Shown piece by piece: positions 47,299 through 56,460 of a DNA stretch of 64,000 nucleotides (position 1 is the stretch's first letter; each line of letters opens with the position of its first letter). The DNA lies in contig NZ_RQUY01000005.1 of assembly GCF_003992125.1 (NCBI RefSeq), forward strand, positions 1 to 64,000. Reading direction: 5' to 3'. The notes under the pieces are model-generated. The model was not told the DNA's origin, ran no database searches, and saw only the letters and a list, made by a program, of their open reading frames with translations. The DNA comes from Veillonella caviae (lineage in GTDB: Bacteria > Bacillota > Negativicutes > Veillonellales > Veillonellaceae). Position numbers and translations under genes: made by a program.

Positions 47299-49583
47299 AA
47301 CAGTGCTATGTTTCCCTGCTTCTGTTTTGCCGTATTCGCCACATCAGATACAGATTTCAATTGATCTTCTGTAGCTGCTCGACCGCTCACTGGTTCAGTA
47401 GTACCTACTACCCAAGTCTTATTGCTCAACCCAGTAATGTAAGAATTACCTGAGCTATCTTTTGTCATAGCAGGACCATCCGAAATAGTTATGCCATTCG
47501 AGTTAATTGTTGTGTTTTGACCAGTACTAGATCCTGCCACAAAAGTAGGAGCTGTTACAGTTCTTTCAAAGGTAGGATTTTCCTTCATAAGGATTTCTAC
47601 CTTCTCTACACCACTATCATCGGTTTTACGATACACCTCAAGATTATTTCCCGTATACCGATCATCACCAACAGTATATTTTTCAATACTTTCAAATTGA
47701 ATCGTTTTATTATCTGATGAAGACCAAGTGCTACCCGTACTATCTTCCGCTAAACTGCTAGAACCACCCGTTCTTTCACCTTTCAAGGTAATAGAACCAG
47801 GTGTACTTGTTTGTACATCGGTTTTCTTAGCATATGCGGAATCATCAAAGTTAATAGTAATAGTATCCCCTGACGCACTGGTACTAATAGGACCTGATGT
47901 GGCACCAATTACATTTAATTTTCCACTCCATACATTAACTTTACCGTTAGAACTATTATTACCACCTAACTGTAATGTGGTAGATTTCAATTGTCCCACA
48001 TTAACAGCATCAGTATCATTAGTACCGCCTGCAACACCGACAATTTGACGCGTCAAACTGCCATCGGCTTTACCAACAGACACAGCACCTACATTATTAC
48101 CATTGATACTAGTAGAGGATGTGAAAGTTCCATTGCTACCAGCATAGGTAGACCAAGTCTGTTTAGCGGCTACTTTATTTCCAGCTGTAGCTGCTTCAGA
48201 CGCATACCCAATAGCAACGCCCCCTGCAGCAGAAGTGGTAGCATTATTACCAAATGCAGATGCTCTCACAGCAGTAGCACGAGAGTTTTCCCCTAATGCT
48301 ACAGTACCTGTACTATCAGCAGTAGCCCCAAATCCAAGAGCTACCGAGTAATCAGAACTCACCGCACTACCACCAAGGGATGTGGAATGATCGCTAGCAG
48401 ATGAACTGCCCCCAATAGAAATAGAGCTTTCACCAGTTGCAGTAGCATCACCAACTGCAACGGTATTAGATCCTGTTGCAGAAGAGCTGTACCCTAATGC
48501 AGTAGATTTATCACCACTAGCAGTAGACTCGACACCTACTGCCATAGATTGTGTATTACTAGCCGCCGATTTTCTACCAATTGCAACGGCATCAACATTA
48601 CTCGCCTTCGAATCAGTACCCATAGCAATAGTATCTGTATTGCTAGCAGTAGCACCTTCCGGATTATGCCCAGGAGCCGATGCAGAAGACACCCCAATAG
48701 CCAAGCTACGTAATCCCGTACCTTGTGCACCAGGCCCTAACGCTACCGAATGATCCCCAGAGGAATTCGTATAGCGACCTAATGCCAAGGATCCATTCCC
48801 TGAGCTGCGAGCACCATAGGACATGGCCACACTACTACTATTAGTAGCTTGTGTATTACCACCAAGAGCAATGGCATAAGCACCAGATGAACCTGGAGTC
48901 GAACTTTTTGAATCTACAGGGTCCTTACCAGCTACAGCACTGGCGCCGATAGCAATAGCATATTGACTTTTTGTTGTTGCCCCTGTACCCTCTTTAATAT
49001 TTCCATTACTATCGGATTCCCCATTACCAATGGCTAAGGAAAACTCACCATTTGCAACAGCGCTTCTCCCAATAGCCATAGAGGCCAATGCATTAGCATT
49101 ACTCCCTGCACCCAAAGCTGTTGCGTTTTGTGCCGCTTTAGTAGACCATCCAATAGCCGTCGCATAATTGCCATTCCCATCTCCTTGATTCCCTGCTATA
49201 GTCTCGGATTTAGCATTAATTACACGAGCTCCACGACCTACAAGAGTAACATAACTGGCTGGTTCAAAATCTTCTGTAGATGCTGCCGTACCATGTCCTA
49301 ATACTACATTTTGATCAAGCCCTGCATTCTTAGTATCCAGCTTTGTAATTTCCGCCCCCTGCACAGGCATAGACATAGCGATTCCTATTAAAGCACCGAT
49401 TAATATTCCTCTACCCATACCCCTATTAGCACAAAAAGGCGCCATACCTTTCCATTCCTGAAATTGGTTGACGCCTAAATTAATACTACGTAATTTGTTT
49501 TTACCATGATTATTCGCTTTTTCAGATACAACAACATAACACTGTCGCACAGAATTCCAAATAACCTTGTAAATCTTGTTCAT
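47295..49583 (-). CDS. Adhesin N-terminal part: ESPR signal and YadA-like head
   Basis: A 762-residue frame. MNKIYKVIWNSVRQCYVVVSE is an extended signal peptide region (ESPR), followed by a hydrophobic core ending near PVQGAE, the export signal of large autotransporters. Residues about 100-500 hold many YadA/Hep_Hag head repeats of the AIGxxAxAxGxxSxAxG type, then stalk motifs (GGTNDTDAVNVGQLK, ATEDQLKSVSDVA). The ATG at 49583 is chosen as the ESPR start; an upstream ATG at 49616 adds 11 unrelated residues. As read, it ends without an anchor, so it could not be displayed unless the frameshift is bypassed. Confidence 0.85.
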   Translation of the reverse strand: MNKIYKVIWNSVRQCYVVVSEKANNHGKNKLRSINLGVNQFQEWKGMAPFCANRGMGRGILIGALIGIAMSMPVQGAEITKLDTKNAGLDQNVVLGHGTAASTEDFEPASYVTLVGRGARVINAKSETIAGNQGDGNGNYATAIGWSTKAAQNATALGAGSNANALASMAIGRSAVANGEFSLAIGNGESDSNGNIKEGTGATTKSQYAIAIGASAVAGKDPVDSKSSTPGSSGAYAIALGGNTQATNSSSVAMSYGARSSGNGSLALGRYTNSSGDHSVALGPGAQGTGLRSLAIGVSSASAPGHNPEGATASNTDTIAMGTDSKASNVDAVAIGRKSAASNTQSMAVGVESTASGDKSTALGYSSSATGSNTVAVGDATATGESSISIGGSSSASDHSTSLGGSAVSSDYSVALGFGATADSTGTVALGENSRATAVRASAFGNNATTSAAGGVAIGYASEAATAGNKVAAKQTWSTYAGSNGTFTSSTSINGNNVGAVSVGKADGSLTRQIVGVAGGTNDTDAVNVGQLKSTTLQLGGNNSSNGKVNVWSGKLNVIGATSGPISTSASGDTITINFDDSAYAKKTDVQTSTPGSITLKGERTGGSSSLAEDSTGSTWSSSDNKTIQFESIEKYTVGDDRYTGNNLEVYRKTDDSGVEKVEILMKENPTFERTVTAPTFVAGSSTGQNTTINSNGITISDGPAMTKDSSGNSYITGLSNKTWVVGTTEPVSGRAATEDQLKSVSDVANTAKQKQGNIALL

Positions 49584-49760
49584 AATGCCTCGAACTCCTT
49601 CCACATCCATTTCCAACTCATACGCTAAAAAAGCAATATAAATTAAAAAGACCTAATAAAAGTATCACCTTCCGATTATACAACACCATTATACTCCACT
49701 TTTATATATATTTCACCACTTAATTCATCCATATATCAGGTTTTTCTCAATTCTAAAGAA

Positions 49761-50783
49761 CTACAACTTCATCATCTCCCCAAATGTCCCTACATTCACA
49801 AACATGTATTGTGTTGTTTTCAGCATTTGCACCATCAAAATGGCACCTGTACCTTCACCCATAGCCATTTGGGCTTGAATTGGCACGTCCTGATTTTTAA
49901 TTCCCACTTCATTAAGGGCTATTTCCATACCTGTTTCTCGAGAATGGTGCGATGGTATAGCAAAATGTTTCACATTATCATCCATGTGTACCGCACAGGC
50001 AGCAGCCACAGCAGAGATAAACCCATCAATAACGAACGGAACTCGTTTCGTTGCACATTCAATCATGGCACCAGTCATAGCGGCAATATCAAATCCACCT
50101 ACACAGGCGATGATATGGGGTACAGTATCAAGGTTTCCTTTATGGAAATCGAGAGCTGATTGTACAAAATCTAGTTTTCGCTTCATCAAATCTGGTTTAT
50201 TAGGCCATGATCCAGGGCCTACGGTATCTTCTACAGGTCTTCCAGTCAAAGCGGACAAAACTGCTGCCGATGTGGTGGTGTTACCCAACCCCATTTCACC
50301 AAAAGAAATTACATTAACCCCTTGTTCTACGTGATATGCGACGCGTTCGCGACCAGCCGTAAAGGCACTCTCAAATTCATCTGCCGTCATGGCCTGATGA
50401 TTTAAAATATTCTTTGTACCTTTCGCCACCTTACAATTCACACCAATACCATCATCACTGGCAACACCCACATCTACTACTTCGTAAGGAATATGATTAA
50501 ATTCACAAAAATGTGTAGCCGCCGTATGACCTAGCACCATGTTGCGGGACTGCTTTTGGGTTACTTCGTAATTGTAGCCCACATATCCTTCCATATTGCA
50601 ACCATTATCAGCGGCAAAAATAATATGCTGAGGACGTATAGTATCATCGATGCGCCCCCAAGCGCGACAAATTTTCCTAAAATACATTTCCCACAATCCA
50701 AGCCCACCAGGAATCAGACATTTCGCTTGAATGAATGTATTTAATTCTTGGTCCAAATCGTGGACGGTTTGACTATCGTTCAT
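49761..50783 (-). CDS. cobT: Nicotinate-nucleotide:dimethylbenzimidazole phosphoribosyltransferase
   Basis: A 340-residue cytoplasmic enzyme that activates the lower-ligand base of cobamides as its alpha-ribotide. GNTTTSAAV, GGFDIAAMTGAM, a Phe-Val-Ile-Asp-Gly-Phe block and the catalytic Glu motif MGEGTGA are present; length is near the family mean. The ATG at 50783 is taken over an upstream one at 50807 because of the AAAGAG site. No other cobamide genes are adjacent. The lower ligand (benzimidazole, purine or phenol) cannot be read from a single CobT. Confidence 0.92.
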   Translation of the reverse strand: MNDSQTVHDLDQELNTFIQAKCLIPGGLGLWEMYFRKICRAWGRIDDTIRPQHIIFAADNGCNMEGYVGYNYEVTQKQSRNMVLGHTAATHFCEFNHIPYEVVDVGVASDDGIGVNCKVAKGTKNILNHQAMTADEFESAFTAGRERVAYHVEQGVNVISFGEMGLGNTTTSAAVLSALTGRPVEDTVGPGSWPNKPDLMKRKLDFVQSALDFHKGNLDTVPHIIACVGGFDIAAMTGAMIECATKRVPFVIDGFISAVAAACAVHMDDNVKHFAIPSHHSRETGMEIALNEVGIKNQDVPIQAQMAMGEGTGAILMVQMLKTTQYMFVNVGTFGEMMKL

Positions 50784-50934
50784 AATAACTCTTTCTATGT
50801 AACACAATTCATCGACAATTATTTCAGATATGGTGCTTTCGTCACCTCACTATTTTTTTGCCAATGAAACGCAATCTGTATCTATATCTAAATTTCCTGT
50901 TTTTCCTTGTGAAAGTATACCATAAAACGCAAGA

Positions 50935-50964
50935 AAGACCCAATCAAAAGATTGGGTCTTTCTG
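50935..50964 (-). terminator. Terminator after the DAACS symporter
   Basis: A 13-bp perfect stem GAAAGACCCAATC/GATTGGGTCTTTC with loop AAAA, 76 bp after the symporter stop. Confidence 0.85.
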
Positions 50965-51039
50965 CAATATTAAACAACTATTCTATCCTTATAATCAACA
51001 GTTTGTAGTAACCACTATAAGCATACTACATCTAGTATT

Positions 51040-52353
51040 CTATGCTCCTTGGAATGATGGACTTTCACCATCATTATCGCCAAGCGTACCTTCTAAATCA
51101 TGATCAACCATAGCACATACAGAGGCATCAGACCATACATTTTCAGCAGTTTCAATCATATCAATGATAGTATAGATCGGTAAGATAATACCAAGCAAAC
51201 CGATAGGTGCACCGATAGAACTCATCAAAGACAATGTCAAGAAGTAACAACCCATTGGAACACCTGCATTACCGACAGCAGCGAGAACAGCAATGAACAA
51301 CCACGCAATCATGGTTCCCATAGTCAATTCGATGCCCGCATTTTGCATGACAAATAAGGACGTAACGAGAATGAAAGCGGCACAACCGTTCATGTTAATA
51401 GTAGTACAGATTGGTAATACGAAACGAGCCACTGCAGGATGGGCTTTCAAATTAGATTCAGCAGACGCCAATGTAACAGGCAGTGTAGCAGCAGAGGATT
51501 TTGTAAACAAAGCTACAGCTACAGCAGGAGACATTTTACGAAATACATCTAATGGATTTAAACCACGGAATAATAAGAACAATGGGATAATAATAAAGAA
51601 TTGAATCAAATTACCGCCGATGACAACAGCTGTATATTTACCGAGGGCACCGACGATAACGCCTGCTTCGATTTGTGCGGACAATTGTGCAGCAAAGGCG
51701 AGGATACCGATTGGCAATACATACAATAACGCTTTGATTAAAGTAAACAACAACTCTTGTAAACCGAAGAGAACTTTTAACACCGCTTCACGGCCTTCTG
51801 TTTTAGGCATGAATGCAAAAGCAAGACCTACAGAAGCAGAGATAAACATAACGGACAATACATTACCTTGCAAGTATGGTTGCAATATATTGTTTGGAAT
51901 GACCGACAAGAAATGATCGTAATACGTTACGGTACCTAGTTTTTCAGGTACAGCTGCTGCGCCAGCACCGATAATATCTAGTGGTAAATTATTTGGTGCA
52001 ATGTAGAGATACAAACCTAACCCCACCGCTGCAGCACAAATAGTAGTTAGCAATGTATATACCAATGCATGTCCAAAAATTCGTCCCGTATCTTTCTTAG
52101 CTCCTAAAGCAGATAAAGTGGTAATAACCGCTAAAGATACTGTTGGAATAGCAATAAATTGGAATAAACGAGTAAACACTGCAGCAATAAAATTAAATAA
52201 TTCATTCAATGCTGGTATGTTTTGCCAACCTAAAATAGCACCGATAATAAGAGCGCCCATCCACAAAATAAATTGACGCAATTTACCTTGACCACGGCTT
52301 TGGAGCGTTATCTCCTCTGCCAATTTGTCAACGTTTCTGTTGTTTTCCGACAT
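51040..52353 (-). CDS. DAACS-family cation symporter with atypical binding site
   Basis: A 437-residue inner-membrane carrier of the glutamate/C4-dicarboxylate symporter fold. The serine-rich hairpin SSAATLPVT and the TM7 and TM8 motifs are recognisable. TM7 reads INMNGCA instead of NMDGT, and TM8 reads IDMIETAENVWSD where GltPh has D394-MG-R397-T-MV-N401...D405. Thus the sodium-site Asp312 is Asn, Asp390 is Tyr, and Arg397, which selects acidic substrates, is Glu. Asp394, Asn401 and Asp405 remain. Transport of aspartate, glutamate or C4 acids is therefore doubtful; the substrate is unknown. The ATG at 52353 follows GAGGTG. Confidence 0.85.
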   Translation of the reverse strand: MSENNRNVDKLAEEITLQSRGQGKLRQFILWMGALIIGAILGWQNIPALNELFNFIAAVFTRLFQFIAIPTVSLAVITTLSALGAKKDTGRIFGHALVYTLLTTICAAAVGLGLYLYIAPNNLPLDIIGAGAAAVPEKLGTVTYYDHFLSVIPNNILQPYLQGNVLSVMFISASVGLAFAFMPKTEGREAVLKVLFGLQELLFTLIKALLYVLPIGILAFAAQLSAQIEAGVIVGALGKYTAVVIGGNLIQFFIIIPLFLLFRGLNPLDVFRKMSPAVAVALFTKSSAATLPVTLASAESNLKAHPAVARFVLPICTTINMNGCAAFILVTSLFVMQNAGIELTMGTMIAWLFIAVLAAVGNAGVPMGCYFLTLSLMSSIGAPIGLLGIILPIYTIIDMIETAENVWSDASVCAMVDHDLEGTLGDNDGESPSFQGA

Positions 52354-52389
52354 AATAACACCTCATAACTCTAAATTCGAGACCCTACA

Positions 52390-52431
52390 CATAAACAAAA
52401 CCCCAGCCCTAAGGGGCTGGGATTTGTTTAT
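52390..52431 (-). terminator. Terminator after the iron alcohol dehydrogenase
   Basis: A near-perfect stem of about 18 bp (outer ATAAACAAA with TTTGTTTAT, inner CCCAGCCC with GGGCTGGG) around TAA, with TTTTG following on the minus strand. Confidence 0.75.
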
Positions 52432-52560
52432 GCTCTATTCAGAACATATCCTAGTCTCTTTTTTCTAAAACCTATTATATGAATATGTTTTAGAAATGTC
52501 AAATATATTTTCACTTTCAAATGTATAACACTAATTTTTCATGACTACAGAGTCATAAAA

Positions 52561-53733
52561 TCAAAACATCTTTCTATATAATCTTTCTACGTCATCACGA
52601 CTCACGTCTGCCACTGTATTAGCTAAATTTCCTGCAGCCACGACGTATACATTATCAACTAGCCAAGGAATATCTCCTTTTGTAAGCCCTAATTCTGTAA
52701 GATTTGTTATCATGTCAAGTTCACTAACGATAGTATGTAATGCTTCGCCCAATTCTGAACCATCACCATAGTTAAAAATTCTCGCTAACGCACCAAATTT
52801 AATAGGATTAGCGCTCCATGTAAAATCCACAACGACCGGTTCAATAACGGCAAGTCCCACACCATGAGTAATATCTTTCAACCCACTAACTGGATGTTCT
52901 AAGCCATGTCCCAAAGTAACCCCCGCAGTGTTGATGACCATGCCACCAATAGTACTAGCTAATGTGATGGATTCCCACGCAGTTTTTACTTGTTCATCAG
53001 TTAAAGTCGGGCTTTCACCAGAATTCACAGATTTCACATGTTTATAGAGAGGCACGAGATATTGTGCCAATAATTGGACACCATAATAGGACAAAGCATC
53101 TGTGAAAGGTTGCGCCATTTTCGATGTATATGCTTCAATATTATGGCATAATGCATCAAATCCAACAGCCGCTAACACAGAAGAAGGCATAGTAGTCATT
53201 ACACTAGGATCTACAATGCTCACTTTGGGTACGATAGCATTGCAACGCAGAGATTTCTTATCTCCGGTGTTAGGATTCGTAAGCACGCCAAAACCATTAC
53301 CTTCGGATCCAGTGCCACATGTAGTAGGAATAACGATGAGAGGCAATGCATTATCGCTAAAGGAGCGTCCAAAAATATAATCATTAATATCACCATCATT
53401 GACTGCCATAAACGCAATGCCTTTAGCGCAATCCATAATGCTCCCCCCACCAATGGCAAGGACCGCATCACAACCATTTTGTTTAGCTATATCTGCACCT
53501 TTAAGAGCCGTCGTAGTCAATGGATTTGCATCTACTTCATCAAATAGTACATGACCAATCTGAGCCGCATGTAATTTCTCTACAACGCGGTCATAAAGGC
53601 CTGATTTCTTGGCACTCCTTCGCCCTGTTACAATCAATACCCTTTTACCATAAGGTTTCACAAACTCTGCTACATCATTTACCTTGTGCCAGCCGAATTC
53701 GATATGGACTGGTAAAAAATATGAAAATTGCAT
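52561..53733 (-). CDS. Iron-containing alcohol dehydrogenase
   Basis: A 390-residue group III NAD(P)-dependent dehydrogenase. The cofactor loop GGGSIMDCAKGIA, the TTCGTGSEG motif and the metal-binding set FDALCHNIEAY, LGHGLEHPVSG and THGVGLA are visible. It resembles BdhA/YqhD-type butanol or aldehyde reductases, but the substrate is open. GGAGG lies upstream of the ATG at 53733. It is divergent from nrdA with its own terminator. Confidence 0.9.
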   Translation of the reverse strand: MQFSYFLPVHIEFGWHKVNDVAEFVKPYGKRVLIVTGRRSAKKSGLYDRVVEKLHAAQIGHVLFDEVDANPLTTTALKGADIAKQNGCDAVLAIGGGSIMDCAKGIAFMAVNDGDINDYIFGRSFSDNALPLIVIPTTCGTGSEGNGFGVLTNPNTGDKKSLRCNAIVPKVSIVDPSVMTTMPSSVLAAVGFDALCHNIEAYTSKMAQPFTDALSYYGVQLLAQYLVPLYKHVKSVNSGESPTLTDEQVKTAWESITLASTIGGMVINTAGVTLGHGLEHPVSGLKDITHGVGLAVIEPVVVDFTWSANPIKFGALARIFNYGDGSELGEALHTIVSELDMITNLTELGLTKGDIPWLVDNVYVVAAGNLANTVADVSRDDVERLYRKMF

Positions 53734-53880
53734 AGTTAAACCTCCTTAATAAATAATTGTCACATACTTGTACTACTAGTATATACATATTTCCCCACTA
53801 ATGAAACATTATATTTTATGTCTAAGAAAAAGCTCGTATTAACCACGATAAGACTCATAGATTTTTTTCAATGTCAAGTC

Positions 53881-53909
53881 TTGAATATATCGACTTTTTT
53901 CAGTATAAT
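53881..53909 (+). promoter_or_regulatory. nrdA promoter
   Basis: TTGAAT (53881-53886) and TATAAT (53904-53909) are 17 bp apart, giving a transcript start near 53916 and a leader of about 100 nt. Confidence 0.65.
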
Positions 53910-53930
53910 CATTACATAGTGTATGAGGCA

Positions 53931-53966
53931 AATAAGAAAACTACAATATATTGTAGTTTTCTTATT
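53931..53966 (+). promoter_or_regulatory. Perfect 36-bp palindrome with NrdR-box-like core in nrdA leader
   Basis: 18 bases (53931-53948) and their exact complement (53949-53966) form a gapless palindrome. The central 16 bp CTACAATATATTGTAG (53941-53956) resemble the NrdR box (ACACWATATWTTGTGT type). NrdR boxes usually come in pairs; only a weak second candidate (about 53909-53925) lies 31-32 bp upstream. As RNA it would also fold as a long hairpin followed by a T-rich stretch. Confidence 0.55.
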
Positions 53967-54017
53967 TTCTGTTTATATATAGTTTAGAAATAATTTGATA
54001 TTAATAAGGGAATAGAA

Positions 54018-56300
54018 ATGGAAATTATGATAAAAAAACGGGATGGTCATGTAGAGCCATTATCCGTCGAAAAAACGAAGCGTATGATTGCATTCGCCTG
54101 CTTAGGTTTAGATTCTTGTGATCCATTAGAATTGGAAATGGATGCAAAATTGCAATTCGTAGATGGTATGACCACCAAAGAAATTCAAAAAACATTGGTA
54201 CAAACGGCTATCGAAAAAGTAATTTCCAAAAAAGATGATGGTTTTGGCAATCAAGTAAACAAAATGAATCAAGATTGGCAATTCGTAGCGGCTCGACTTT
54301 TCTTATTTGACCTATATAAAGAAGCGGCTATCACACGCCGTTACAAAGCATTTGGATATGGCAATTTCCCTAATCTCGTAAAAATGCTAGTAGCAGAAAA
54401 AAAATACGCTGATTTCTTCATTACGGAATATACACATGAAGAATTAGAAGAGTTAGGCGATTACATAAAACCTAAACGAGACTATCTCTTTAACTATGAA
54501 GGTCTAAAATTATTAGCCGACCGTTATCTTGTAAAAGGTTTCAATAAAGAAATTTATGAATTACCACAAGAACGTTTCATGGCTATCGCTATGCACTTGG
54601 CCCTCGTAGAAGGAGACAACAAAGTGGCATATGCTAAACAATTCTACGACTTGATGAGTCAATTGAAAATGACTACTGCTACGCCTACATTAGCAAATGC
54701 TGGTACCCCATTCCACCAACTATCCTCTTGTTTTATTTCTGGCGTAGACGATAACTTGTGGTCTATTTACGACGTAAATAGCAAATTTTCTCGCGTATCT
54801 AAACACGGTGGTGCGCTAGGCATCTATCTAGGCAAAGTGCGCGCCTTAAATTCCGACATTCGCGGTTTTAAAAATTCTTCTGGTGGCGTTATTCCATGGA
54901 TTCGCTTGTACAATGACACTGCCGTTGCGGTTGACCAATTGGGCAAGCGCAAAGGTGGCGCTACAGTAACCCTCGACATTTGGCACAAAGATTTTTACGA
55001 ATTCGTGGAATTGCGCACCAACAATGGTGATGATCGTCGCAAAGCACATGATATTTTCCCTGCCATTTCCGTGCCGAATATTTTTATGGAACGCCTCATA
55101 GCTCGTGAAACCTTTACACTTTTCGACCCTCATGAAGTCCTTACAGTGAAAGGTTACGCCTTAGAAGATTATTTCGACACTGATAAAAGCAAGGAATTTA
55201 CGAAACGTTATATCGAATGTGAACAAGACCCTAATTTGCACGGTATCGAAGTACCAGCCCTAGATATGATGAAAAAAATCATGCGCAGTGCCGTAGAAAC
55301 AGGTACACCATTCATCTTTTTCCGCGATACAGTAAATGCAGCAAATCCTAATAAGCACGCAGGCATGATTTACGCATCCAATCTTTGTCACGAAATTGCG
55401 CAGAATGTTGGTTTCACCAATTTAGACGAAGAAATCATTAACGAAGATGGTTCTATTACAACAACTACAAAAACAGGTGACATGGTTACATGCAACCTAA
55501 ACTCCATAAGCCTTGGTCGTATTACCGATGAAGAATTAGAAGCAAACATTGCCCTTCAAATCCGTATGTTAGACAATGTTATTTCTATCAATCAAGCCCC
55601 TGTACCAGAATCTCGCATGACCTCAGATAAATATCGTGCTATCGGCCTTGGTACATCTGGTTATCATCACTATTTAGTAAATCACAATATCCAATGGGAG
55701 TCTGAAGAACATTTAGAAGTGGCAGACCGCTTATTTGAAGATATCGCTTACTATGCTATCAAAGCGTCCATGGAATTAGCCAAAGAAAAAGGTGCTTATC
55801 CTGCTTTTAAAGGTTCCGAATGGGAAAGTGGAGAGTATTTCATACGCCGTGGTTACACATCAGATCGTTGGAAACAATTAGCTACAGACGTAGCAAAATA
55901 CGGTATCCGCAATGGTTACCTCATGGCTATTGCCCCTACTGGTTCCACATCTAATATTGCGAATACAACGGCGGGTATTGACCCTATTTTTAAAAAATTC
56001 TTTATTGAAGAGAAAAAAGGTTCTTTCACACCAAAAACAGCACCAGATTTGAACAATGACACATTCTGGCTCTACAAAGAAGCGCATACGATTAATCAAC
56101 AATGGTCTATTAAGGCTTGTGGCATCCGCCAGCGCCATATTGACCAAGCCCAATCTTTCAATTTGTACATTACGCCACAAATGAAAGCGAAGGAAATCCT
56201 AGACCTCTACGTTGAAGCATACAAACAAGGAATAAAAACGATTTACTATATCCGCAATCAATCCCTCGAAATGGATGAATGTACTAGCTGCTCCTCGTAA
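54018..56300 (+). CDS. nrdA: Ribonucleotide reductase class I, large subunit
   Basis: A 760-residue catalytic subunit reducing ribonucleoside diphosphates. An N-terminal ATP-cone (IKKRDGHVEPLSVEKTKRMI) gives allosteric control, followed by the ten-stranded barrel with TATPTLANAGT, SSCFISG, NLCHEI (active Cys), and LNSISL. The tail ends ECTSCSS, carrying the redox Cys pair. Length and ATP-cone indicate the Ia/Ic type rather than Ib. The ATG at 54018 has AGGG upstream. It is paired with nrdB 160 bp downstream. Class I enzymes need oxygen or an activated metal site, notable in an anaerobe. Confidence 0.95.
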   Translation: MEIMIKKRDGHVEPLSVEKTKRMIAFACLGLDSCDPLELEMDAKLQFVDGMTTKEIQKTLVQTAIEKVISKKDDGFGNQVNKMNQDWQFVAARLFLFDLYKEAAITRRYKAFGYGNFPNLVKMLVAEKKYADFFITEYTHEELEELGDYIKPKRDYLFNYEGLKLLADRYLVKGFNKEIYELPQERFMAIAMHLALVEGDNKVAYAKQFYDLMSQLKMTTATPTLANAGTPFHQLSSCFISGVDDNLWSIYDVNSKFSRVSKHGGALGIYLGKVRALNSDIRGFKNSSGGVIPWIRLYNDTAVAVDQLGKRKGGATVTLDIWHKDFYEFVELRTNNGDDRRKAHDIFPAISVPNIFMERLIARETFTLFDPHEVLTVKGYALEDYFDTDKSKEFTKRYIECEQDPNLHGIEVPALDMMKKIMRSAVETGTPFIFFRDTVNAANPNKHAGMIYASNLCHEIAQNVGFTNLDEEIINEDGSITTTTKTGDMVTCNLNSISLGRITDEELEANIALQIRMLDNVISINQAPVPESRMTSDKYRAIGLGTSGYHHYLVNHNIQWESEEHLEVADRLFEDIAYYAIKASMELAKEKGAYPAFKGSEWESGEYFIRRGYTSDRWKQLATDVAKYGIRNGYLMAIAPTGSTSNIANTTAGIDPIFKKFFIEEKKGSFTPKTAPDLNNDTFWLYKEAHTINQQWSIKACGIRQRHIDQAQSFNLYITPQMKAKEILDLYVEAYKQGIKTIYYIRNQSLEMDECTSCSS

Positions 56301-56460
56301 GAGCACACAGGCTATACACTTTCATTATCTTTGAAAGTACAATAATAACTACAAAGATATTTCTTAGTATATGTAATATACTAAGGCTTTCACCAATATT
56401 ATAATTATGATGACGACCTATATACGTATAGGTCGCATCGTTATATAAAGGAGCTCTACT
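56301..56460 (+). promoter_or_regulatory. nrdA-nrdB intergenic hairpins
   Basis: Two tight hairpins: CTTAGTATAT-GTA-ATATACTAAG (56363-56385) and CGACCTATA-TACG-TATAGGTCG (56414-56435). The second ends 12 bp before the nrdB AAGGAG site. Neither has a T tract, so RNA processing, stability control or modest translational control is more likely than termination. Confidence 0.45.

Larger units (their letters stand above)
39374..49583 (-). pseudogene. Giant trimeric autotransporter adhesin, split by two single-base frameshifts
   Basis: One 10.2-kb gene in three frames: N-terminal part 47295-49583, middle 46075-47298 and C-terminal part 39374-46132. Joining them gives about 3,400 residues with the complete order ESPR signal, YadA-like head, stalk repeats, YadA anchor and SLH domain; each part alone is incomplete. 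Shift 1 is at the A-run of a Val-Ala-Asn-Thr-Ala-Lys stretch (TTTT at 47325-47328 on the plus strand, where five would restore the frame). Shift 2 is near 46130-46140, where one extra base restores the repeat consensus. It may be a real pseudogene, phase variation or assembly error in repetitive DNA. Confidence 0.75.

Noticed and set aside
47295-49583. Three independent adhesin genes
   Set aside because: Only the first part has a start signal and only the last has an anchor; the junctions are repaired by single bases, so one interrupted gene explains the data better.
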